NCBI GenBank assembly: GCA_002369315.1
Contig: DFDW01000024.1
Coordinates: 181-56,079, forward strand
Reading direction: 5' to 3'
From: Ruminococcaceae bacterium UBA3818
GTDB taxonomy: Bacteria > Bacillota > Clostridia > Oscillospirales > Ruminococcaceae
Length of the DNA: 55,899 bases
The translations under genes were made by a program, and so were the position numbers. Numbering within the stretch: position 1 is the stretch's first letter; the number at the start of each line of letters is the position of its first letter. The notes beneath the pieces were generated by a model. The model saw nothing but the letters and a program-made list of their open reading frames with translations, made no database searches and had not been told where the DNA came from. Shown one piece after another: positions 49,864-55,899 of the stretch.

Positions 49864-50772
49864 CTATGCTGTACGCTTTTTTCTCTCGCGTAAAATATTG
49901 ATCATCACATATAATCCAGCAGTGACGAGAATGGCGGCAATCAAAGCGAAATACATGGCCGGCAAATTCACCTTGCTGCCAAAGAAATAAAGATTGCAGT
50001 CCACGCTGTCGCGAATGGCTTCTACCACTTCGTTCGGGAATCCCTGCGCGTCCATTTCCGCGAATACCCCACGCAGCGCGTGATTGCGGAGCAAAGAAGT
50101 ACCGTAAGTGCCCGGCAAAAAAGAGATTGCTTTCTGCAGGCCTTCGGAGAATTGGGAAATGGGCATATATGCCCCGCAAACAAACCCATAGCCCGCGCTG
50201 ACGATAGTGCCAACCGCCGAAGCCTGCCCCTGGGTGGACAGCAGGAAATTTACGCAGGAGGACAATGCCGTACCGAAAAGGACCAACAGCATTACATCCA
50301 AAAACAGCGCCGCCACATCCCCAACCGTCAGATACCATCCTGCGTAAGCCAGATATCCAAGACAAATCCCCGTCGCGGCAAAGCAGATGAGCAGAGTGGA
50401 CAGCAGCGTAGATAAATAGTAGCTCAGAGCCAGGGTGCCGGATTTTACCGGGGCAATGGTCAAATCCCGCCGGGCGCCGGTGATTTTGTCCTGCACCATC
50501 AACAGATTGGAGCAGAAAGCCACTGTCACGCAGCTTACCGCCAGCAGAGAAGACACCAGCTCTCCTCCTACACATCCTCCGATCAGCTGATCGGATACCG
50601 TAGCTCCCGCCGCCTCCAGAGCGCTGCGAAATAGATCGGTATAGACATTGCTCAGAAAGGTTCCGTATAATACCAGAAGAATCACAGGTGTTATCAGCGA
50701 AGTAAAAAACATTCCTTTATCTTTAAAATATAATTTTGTGTTGCGCCGAATCAGCGCGCCAAGTCCCGTCAT
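49864..50772 (-). CDS. ABC-2 type exporter permease
   Basis: 302 residues, six membrane helices in the ABC-2/DrrB layout. A cytosolic start (LIRRNTKLYFKDKG) precedes the first helix; a large outer loop (about 45-85) follows; the conserved YGFVCGAYMPISQFSEGLQ lies before the last helices. It works with the ATPase at 50954-51868. The start overlaps the small intervening gene as ATGA and follows AAGGGGAT. Confidence 0.9.
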   Translation of the reverse strand: MTGLGALIRRNTKLYFKDKGMFFTSLITPVILLVLYGTFLSNVYTDLFRSALEAAGATVSDQLIGGCVGGELVSSLLAVSCVTVAFCSNLLMVQDKITGARRDLTIAPVKSGTLALSYYLSTLLSTLLICFAATGICLGYLAYAGWYLTVGDVAALFLDVMLLVLFGTALSSCVNFLLSTQGQASAVGTIVSAGYGFVCGAYMPISQFSEGLQKAISFLPGTYGTSLLRNHALRGVFAEMDAQGFPNEVVEAIRDSVDCNLYFFGSKVNLPAMYFALIAAILVTAGLYVMINILRERKKRTA

Positions 50773-50957
50773 TTTTTGATCCCCTTTTCCTCTTTTTCCC
50801 GTTTGAAGGATAAAATATGAAAAGCATTTCCCAAGGCGCCCAGGCAAAGGGCCAGCGGCAGGTATACCCCATCATTCCAGTCCGTGAAAATGCAAACCGT
50901 GATGGCTGCAAGAGAGGACAAGCAAAAAATCAGAGCTGCTATTCGAAAGATTTTCAC
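50769..50957 (-). CDS. small membrane protein of the ABC exporter operon
   Basis: 62 residues with two hydrophobic helices (IAALIFCLSSLAAITVCIF and GVYLPLALCLGALGNAFHIL) and a lysine-rich tail. It begins with GTG overlapping the ATPase stop (GTGA) and its own stop overlaps the permease start (ATGA). This strict coupling supports a real gene, perhaps a small third subunit. Confidence 0.75.
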   Translation of the reverse strand: MKIFRIAALIFCLSSLAAITVCIFTDWNDGVYLPLALCLGALGNAFHILSFKREKEEKGIKK

Positions 50958-51868
50958 TTTTCCGTACCTACAGCCAATTTTTTACCCGTAACCGCAAGAA
51001 ACACGTCATCCATTTTCCCCTTGGTGATTTCGTAATCCTGAAAAAGTTCCGGATATTTCATAATCAGCTCTGTGGCCGCGGCGGTATTGGGAACCGATAC
51101 CCGATACGCGTCTCGTATCGCTTCATATGGCATGCCAAGGCGATTGATCTGCTCTTCCTGCACCTCATAAATGGTGATAAAGTCTCCGGTATAGGTGTTT
51201 TTCAACGACAGTGGTGTTCCCTCGGCCACGATTTGCCCGCCGTCCAGTATCACTACGTAATCCGCGTCAGCAGCTTCTTCCATGTAGTGGGTGGTCAGAA
51301 AAACCGTTATTCCTTCATTTTTTCTTAAATCTTCAACCACGCGCCACAACGTACTTCTGGTCTGGGGATCCAGTCCGGTTGTGGGCTCATCGAGAATCAG
51401 GATCTTTGGCCTGTGCAGCAGCGCACGGGCGATGTCAATTCTTCTGCGCTGTCCGCCGGAAAGTTTTCCAACGGTGCGTTTCAGCAGATCTTCAAATTCC
51501 AAAAGCCCCGCCAATTCTTCCAGCCGGTCTCGGAAGGCTTTTCCGCAAATGCCATACAATGCCGCCCTGCTTTGCAGATTATCCTGTACGGACAAATCTT
51601 TATCCAGAACAGAGTTCTGGAAGACTACACCCAAACTGCGCTTGATGTTATCCGGGTTCTCATCCAAATTAACGCCATCTATCCGTACGGTTCCCGCATC
51701 TTTGGAAAGTTGTCCGCACAAAATGTTGATGGTAGTGGATTTTCCCGCTCCATTGATTCCCAAAAAGGCGAACAATTCGCCTTCTTTCACATGAAAGCTC
51801 AGATCCCGCACCGCCTGCACGCTGCCAAAGCGTTTGCTCAAATGGGAAATTTCAATCATATCGCTCAA
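50954..51868 (-). CDS. ABC-2 type exporter ATPase
   Basis: 304 residues of the DrrA/CcmA-like class. Walker A GINGAGKSTTINILCG, signature LSGGQRRRIDIARALLHRP, Walker B ILILDEPTTGLDPQT, switch FLTTHYMEEA, then a C-terminal regulatory domain. A TTG at 51868 is taken as start, eight bases after AGGAGG. It heads the coupled trio with the small protein and permease and lies 20 bases after the PspC gene. Drug, lipid or peptide export is possible. Confidence 0.93.
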   Translation of the reverse strand: MSDMIEISHLSKRFGSVQAVRDLSFHVKEGELFAFLGINGAGKSTTINILCGQLSKDAGTVRIDGVNLDENPDNIKRSLGVVFQNSVLDKDLSVQDNLQSRAALYGICGKAFRDRLEELAGLLEFEDLLKRTVGKLSGGQRRRIDIARALLHRPKILILDEPTTGLDPQTRSTLWRVVEDLRKNEGITVFLTTHYMEEAADADYVVILDGGQIVAEGTPLSLKNTYTGDFITIYEVQEEQINRLGMPYEAIRDAYRVSVPNTAAATELIMKYPELFQDYEITKGKMDDVFLAVTGKKLAVGTEK

Positions 51869-51887
51869 AGTTTATTCCTCCTGTCAG

Positions 51888-52079
51888 TCAGCATTCCGGC
51901 TTGCGAGGAATGATAATAGCGGCGATAATGTAAGCTAAAAATCCGCTGCCGCCCAAGGCGCAGAATATCACCCAACCCAAGCGCACCAACGTGGGGTCGA
52001 TGTCAAAATACTCGGCGATGCCACCGCAGACGCCATCCACCATTTTATTCTCGTTCGATTTATAAAGCCTTTTGCTCAT
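51888..52079 (-). CDS. PspC domain protein
   Basis: 63 residues, almost exactly one PspC domain: LYKSNENKMVDGVCGGIAEY, then a membrane helix (LGWVIFCALGGSGFLAYIIA) and the end IIIPRKPEC. PspC proteins take part in envelope stress responses and are small membrane proteins. The ATG follows AGGAGG. It lies 20 bases before the ABC ATPase and overlaps the upstream small gene by 20 bases, so an envelope stress role for the whole cluster is plausible. Confidence 0.92.
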   Translation of the reverse strand: MSKRLYKSNENKMVDGVCGGIAEYFDIDPTLVRLGWVIFCALGGSGFLAYIIAAIIIPRKPEC

Positions 52080-52278
52080 CGTTTTCGTCCTCCTGTTTTT
52101 CTTTTTTATTCTCTGCCAGGCGGAAATGGTAAGCGGCAAAAAGCATACAGGATGCCGCCGCCCAGAAAATTCCGCCGATTGCCAACATTTTACACACTGC
52201 CATCAGGATGCCCGAAACGATCAGCAGCCCTCCTGACAGAGCCAATGCCCTGGAAGTAAAATGGATATCTTTTTTCAT
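52060..52278 (-). CDS. small two-helix membrane protein
   Basis: 72 residues: two hydrophobic helices (LALSGGLLIVSGILMAVCKM and GGIFWAAASCMLFAAYHF) followed by a highly charged tail (ENKKEKQEDENDEQ). The ATG follows GGGAGGA. It overlaps the PspC gene by 20 bases, the first of a five-gene run toward the ABC exporter. Function unknown. Confidence 0.75.
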   Translation of the reverse strand: MKKDIHFTSRALALSGGLLIVSGILMAVCKMLAIGGIFWAAASCMLFAAYHFRLAENKKEKQEDENDEQKAL

Positions 52279-52380
52279 ACAACCTGTCCTCCCTGTTTGG
52301 CCACTAAGAAAAAGCCATTATGATTTTGGCAAAGACCGATTTGGCTTCTTTGCGTTTATTCGGTATCTTCTTTTCCAATA

Positions 52381-52932
52381 TTAATAAGTAATTGGCGTCC
52401 GAAACAAAAAACTCAGGATGCAGTCCGCAAGAAACAATGCGGCAAGAAAGATACAGACAAAGCAGGTCGTAGAAACCGGGATCTTGCGGTACAGCTTTTC
52501 CCCCATCGGTTCCAGAAGATAATGAAACGCTACACCCATGATTCCGAAACTGATCACGCTGCGAAAACAGATGATCCCGCCGATGTTCAGAAACAAACCC
52601 CGATAGTCCCACAGGCGCAATCCAAAAAACCGGATCCCCACATAACCGAGGATGTATTCGACCACACCGGCAACGGCCACGCAGAAAAGAAACAGCAATA
52701 CCGGATGTTTTTTCAACGGCTTCAGCCCATAAATACCAAGTGCCCCGATTCCATAAATCGGCAGCCAGGGGCCATATAAAACACCTCGGTTTCTCAGCAT
52801 TCCTTCGGTAAACCAATAGAATATCTCCTCATAGATCCACCCCACCAAACATCCGGCCAGAAAGATCAGAAAAAGATAGCACAGCCTGTCAGCTGTTATG
52901 GCAGGCCGGTTGGATATTGTGCAGCTTTTCAT
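52381..52932 (-). CDS. CmpB-like putative ABC transporter (type IV) membrane protein
   Basis: 183 residues, about five membrane helices. It fits the ABC_trans_CmpB group: an early LAGCLVGWIYEEIFYWFTEG, the RNRGVLYGPWLPIYGIGALG core and RLWDYRGLFLNIGGIICFRS. The family is of unclear function and not a true ABC component by sequence. The start at 52932 follows CAGGGG. It reads toward the PspC cluster with 100 bases between. Confidence 0.82.
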   Translation of the reverse strand: MKSCTISNRPAITADRLCYLFLIFLAGCLVGWIYEEIFYWFTEGMLRNRGVLYGPWLPIYGIGALGIYGLKPLKKHPVLLFLFCVAVAGVVEYILGYVGIRFFGLRLWDYRGLFLNIGGIICFRSVISFGIMGVAFHYLLEPMGEKLYRKIPVSTTCFVCIFLAALFLADCILSFLFRTPITY

Positions 52933-53038
52933 TTTCCCCTGTTCCTTTCCGCATATCCAAGCCTTTTTGTCTTCTCTCATATGATATAAAATTTTTCACT
53001 TGGCCGATAGGTGTATTTTTCGCAAAAATGTGTCTGTT

Positions 53039-53537
53039 TTATAGCTTCGGGAACATACTGTTCCATCCGGTGTTTTTTGGATTTACACCATGTGATCCGC
53101 CATTTCTTTTCTCCAGTCTTACTACGCCGAACACATCCGGCAAAGAATCCTCGTTTTTGTATTCATACCCCATTTTACGGTAGAACTCGACGGCAGTCAA
53201 CGAAGAACCCACTTCTGTCCGCCAGGCCCGCAGAAAATACGCATCCGCCTCCGCCGTTTCGATAATGTTTCTTCCAACGCCCTTTCCCTGATATGCAGGC
53301 AAAACGAAAACAGAAACCAAATCGCTTTCTGTTGTGCTGCCCCAGTATCTATAATCCCACCGCAGCCGATGATTTGTTTACCGTCCTCCACAATATAAAA
53401 TGGGGATCCGCCGTTCTTTCCACAATTGCCTGTGGTGAATGGCTTTCGATATTCTCCTGAACAAACGCATCATCTTCGCAGCTGTTACAATACACCCATA
53501 CCCTCCCTGTTTTGAAAAACCGAGGCATATAACTCAT
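53039..53537 (-). pseudogene. GNAT acetyltransferase with two frameshifts
   Basis: Three successive frames encode one GNAT-type protein. Frame one gives the N-terminus (MSYMPRFFKTGRVWVYCNSC to ENIESHSPQAIVE); frame two gives SPFYIVEDGKQIIGCGGI; frame three gives YWGSTTESDLVSVFVLPAY, the acetyl-CoA loop QGKGVGRNIIE, and FYRKMGYEYKNE. Each junction corresponds to the loss of one base (about 53430-53400 and about 53357). The pieces together make a complete protein of normal length, so the damage looks recent or could be sequencing error. Confidence 0.7.
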
Positions 53538-53713
53538 CGTCTATTCCTCTTTTTTAAGGATATCATATCGCTTATCTGCATTTTTTGAAAGTCATATCTT
53601 TTCATTTTTTGTGTTCATTTGATAGAAACAGCAAAACACCGCTCCACTCTTCCCGCCGGTTCCGCCATGACTTTCTTCGATACGCGGATCCGTCTTCCAA
53701 TGCTTCAAAATAC

Positions 53714-53743
53714 AAAAAAGGCAGGATAATCCTGCCTTTTTTT
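53714..53743. terminator. terminator of the lipoprotein operon
   Basis: Stem AAAAAAGGCAGG (53714-53725), loop ATAAT, CCTGCC plus seven T residues (53731-53743). It sits 16 bases after the lipoprotein stop on the minus strand, and both strands have T-runs. Confidence 0.92.
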
Positions 53744-53758
53744 GAACGCTCCATTTAC

Positions 53759-55006
53759 TCATCTTTCACCATTTGCCGGTACCGGATAAGATGCTTCGGC
53801 CGAAATATTCACCGCTTCTCCGGACAAATCTATTACAGAGCTTTGATGATCAAGCAAAACGTCCAGATTGGTGTAATAATAGTTTCGTCTTTTTGAAATG
53901 GGATCAAAAGTTGCATAGACAATATTGGGGCCATTCTGCGCCACTTGAAAAATATGTTCTTCCGTCCCATCTTCCAAATTCATACAGGGAGAAACATATA
54001 ACTTTTCCTGCACGGTATCCAGCAGGAAGAAATTTTTTCCGCGTGACGACAAAACCACCAGATCATCCCTGCTATCAGACAAATTCGCCGCGCCATAAAA
54101 AGAATCAATATTTCCTGATGCCCCGCTGGCAAAAGCTACTAACCTGATATTTTCATCTGTCATCTGATAAATCGAAACGTCGTTGATAGACGAAATCATG
54201 ACATAATCTCCATACACCTCAATATTAGCTACCCAATCGGAGAAGAAGAAACTTTTTGAATCGTTGCAGTCATACTCCTTTATCAGTTTTCCTTTTTCAT
54301 CATGAACCTCAATTTTCCAGCTATCATGATCATAATCCACTACAAATAAATAGATGAATTGATTTTTCGCCGTTATCGTCCAAATTTTTTCTCCTTTCAA
54401 GCTGTTAGGATTCATTTCTTTTTGGATGATTCGTTTCTTCTTTTTATTGGTAAAATCGTATGCTTCAACATAAGAAATTTCGCTGTTCTTAAAATTTGAG
54501 GAATTGGATTTCAAAGATAGAATCACATTCTCGTTCAATGTTGCAATATAAGACAATTTTCCGGAAATATTATCCTGCTCAAAGATATTTACATTATCTT
54601 CTTCCAAATTTAACTCATATAAGCCTGTGACTTCTTGATTATTTTGAGCCGTACGCATATAAAAATAAAGCTGACGTTCATGGACGCCATATTTTAGCGG
54701 ATTAGTAGACATTACAAAGTTTTCTACAGTTCCAATTTCGCGTTTTTCTTCTGTCAAAAGATCATACGAAAAAAAGGTTTGCGTATTATTCTCAGCATCA
54801 GCTTGCGTATAGAGAAAAAGATTATCGATTACCCCCTGCACAGCAGCAACTTCATCCAATGCCAATTTTTTTTCATCTTCAAAATACAAAACGGCATTTG
54901 GCTCTGTTTTTGCGCCATTATCCGGCAAATCTTTACCTATATCTGTATTCGCGCAAGCTGTGAATAGCAGCGTGATGATAAAAAAGGCGGTAAATAGTTT
55001 TCCCAT
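53759..55006 (-). CDS. AT-rich lipoprotein, probable beta-propeller
   Basis: 415 residues. The lipoprotein signal AFFIITLLFTACANTD is followed by an acidic linker and repeated strand-rich units (LFLYTQADAENNTQTFFSYD, LYFYMRTAQNNQEVTGLYEL, FIYLFVVDYDHDSWKIEV) that resemble DUF5050-like or other beta-propeller surface proteins. I recognise no catalytic motif. Base composition is clearly AT-richer than the rest of the window, suggesting horizontal gain. The ATG at 55006 follows AAGGAGA. It is 49 bases after a C39-like peptidase gene with a small hairpin between, so the two were probably an operon. Confidence 0.8.
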   Translation of the reverse strand: MGKLFTAFFIITLLFTACANTDIGKDLPDNGAKTEPNAVLYFEDEKKLALDEVAAVQGVIDNLFLYTQADAENNTQTFFSYDLLTEEKREIGTVENFVMSTNPLKYGVHERQLYFYMRTAQNNQEVTGLYELNLEEDNVNIFEQDNISGKLSYIATLNENVILSLKSNSSNFKNSEISYVEAYDFTNKKKKRIIQKEMNPNSLKGEKIWTITAKNQFIYLFVVDYDHDSWKIEVHDEKGKLIKEYDCNDSKSFFFSDWVANIEVYGDYVMISSINDVSIYQMTDENIRLVAFASGASGNIDSFYGAANLSDSRDDLVVLSSRGKNFFLLDTVQEKLYVSPCMNLEDGTEEHIFQVAQNGPNIVYATFDPISKRRNYYYTNLDVLLDHQSSVIDLSGEAVNISAEASYPVPANGER

Positions 55007-55055
55007 TGTGATCTCCTTATCGGGACGTTTAAAGGGACAACGTCCTATTATAAAA

Positions 55056-55681
55056 TTAATATACATATCCCGTTCCGCTCTGATATGTGATCCCATTATA
55101 AATTGTTCCGGACCCTTTTGCGTATTTGCTTGGACATCCTGCAATATGATAAAGAGGATCACCTAAATAAAAAGCGTACTGGTCACTAAACGCACCAATT
55201 ACCGCAATTGCGTGCCCGTTGGTATTATAATACCCCCAATCGTTATTCAATGCTTTAATCACAATAATCGCCGGTGTTTGATATTGATTAATCGCTGCTG
55301 TCAGTTGAATTCTCATATTTGCATATGAAACCGTGTAATCTCTCGTGACATAAAAAGTCTCGTTTTGTTCATCATTCAAATAAGGTGCAATTCTGCTTAA
55401 AGCAACCCCAGGTTGAATTTGACCAGTTCCTTGGAGATTCGCATATATGGTACTTAAGGAATCCGAACTGCCATTAATATAATTTAATGTGGATTTTACA
55501 CAAGAAGCTGCACAATAATAATTTTTTTGTTGGTCAATTACAGTATAGGCTGACGGTAAATAAATCCAGGCCCCATCCCTTGTTGAAACAGTTTGAGAAT
55601 GTGCTCCTCTTATTTTATCCCACACTTCAGAAGCGTTTTGCGAACTGTGAAAAATAAGAAGATACTAATAACCTTTTTCAT
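55056..55681 (-). pseudogene. C39-like secreted cysteine peptidase with frameshifted signal peptide
   Basis: The ATG at 55681 follows AAGGAGA and opens a signal peptide (MKKVISIFLFF), but the frame then runs to an early stop. The mature part continues in another frame from SSQNASEVWDKIRGAHSQ. It has the C39-like papain fold: Cys in NYYCAASCVKSTLNYI, His in NTNGHAIAVIGAF, and Asp/Asn near FYLGDP. About 190 residues of mature protein are intact. The shift equals one lost base near 55630-55650. Either the gene is inactivated, a start such as GTG 55625 is used without a signal peptide, or the base is a sequencing error. AT-rich like its neighbour. Confidence 0.65.
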
Positions 55682-55830
55682 AGGCAGTCTCCTTAAAATT
55701 ATTGGATTATTCTTTTGGGGATAGGATGAAATATATTTTGCACATACCTCTTTTTAAAGTTCATTTATATTTTACCATAAAATATATTTTTATAAATATT
55801 TGGTTTTCATTTTTCTTTCACACAACAAAA

Positions 55831-55870
55831 AGTCCTGACAAACGGTTTCAACAAACCATCTATCAGGACT
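55831..55870 (-). terminator. terminator after tRNA-Cys
   Basis: Outer stem AGTCCTGA/TCAGGACT (55831-55838 with 55863-55870) and inner GGTTT/AAACC (55844-55848 with 55853-55857). The minus strand ends in TTTTTGTT. It starts five bases after the tRNA 3' end. Confidence 0.85.
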
Positions 55871-55874
55871 CTTT

Positions 55875-55899
55875 TGGAGGCGCCAACCAGATTTGAACT
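55875..55899 (-). tRNA. tRNA-Cys, 3' part only
   Basis: Reading on the minus strand: the T-loop TTCAAAT, the T-stem 3' side, acceptor strand TGGCGCC, discriminator U73 and encoded CCA (55877-55875). A U73 discriminator and GGCGCC acceptor are typical of bacterial tRNA-Cys. The anticodon lies beyond the right edge, so the identity is inferred. Confidence 0.85.

Noticed and set aside
1..55899. CRISPR arrays, insertion sequences, integrases or phage genes
   Set aside because: No regularly spaced repeats, transposase or phage-type proteins were seen anywhere in the window.

Overview
The window reads as chromosomal DNA of a spore-forming Firmicute of the class Clostridia, most like the Oscillospiraceae/Ruminococcaceae. 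This is inferred from spoIID, a SpoVB-like flippase, a cluster of Spo0A boxes, strong AGGAGG-type ribosome binding sites, frequent TTG/GTG starts, and a typical clostridial gene mix (Fhs, SdaAA/SdaAB, liv ABC operon, half-size TauE pair). Base composition is roughly balanced. The exception is the right end (about 53.6-55.9 kb), which is clearly AT-richer.

Layout. 1-2.0 kb: start of gap, divergent from a PAS-histidine kinase whose leader carries three Spo0A boxes but whose phospho-acceptor His is replaced by Asn. 2.1-7.7 kb: EamA transporter, an unknown polytopic membrane protein, spoIID, an unknown protein, DUF1905 and rodA. 7.9-13.4 kb: a rightward housekeeping run (fhs, tsaE, tsaB, rpiB, upp, histidine phosphatase, ruvX, DUF2200). 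13.5-17.6 kb: a split TauE/SafE pair, then a two-gene operon of a ribbon-helix-helix protein and clpB behind a near-consensus promoter with a perfect inverted repeat. 17.7-26.7 kb: radical SAM protein, SpoVB-like flippase, full-length TauE, and an ABC ATPase/coiled-coil FtsX permease/DUF4349 lipoprotein operon. 27-32.3 kb: guaB, a zinc phospholipase C-like protein, small proteins, a second EamA transporter and an M23 peptidase. 32.4-37.6 kb: a LuxR/MalT remnant, a CofE-like ligase, serine dehydratase, and a blaI-blaR1 pair in which blaR1 is broken. 37.7-41.4 kb: redoxin, esterase, cca and small genes. 41.6-46.9 kb: the livJ-livH-livM-livG-livF branched-chain amino-acid transporter with an unusual leader. 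47-52.9 kb: aldo-keto reductase, FMN reductase, VOC protein, an ABC-2 exporter with a PspC protein, and a CmpB-like membrane protein. 53-55.9 kb: a doubly frameshifted GNAT gene, an AT-rich lipoprotein plus C39-like peptidase pair (the peptidase signal peptide is frameshifted), and the 3' end of tRNA-Cys.

Most promising for follow-up: (1) the livJ leader, with its own promoter, a short ORF very rich in Ile/Val/Leu, two terminator-like hairpins and two copies of one 7-mer able to pair with the same terminator strand, which suggests transcription attenuation; (2) the kinase lacking its His under apparent Spo0A control; (3) clpB placed behind a ribbon-helix-helix gene with a candidate operator instead of a CtsR or CIRCE site. 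No CRISPR array, transposase or phage module was seen.
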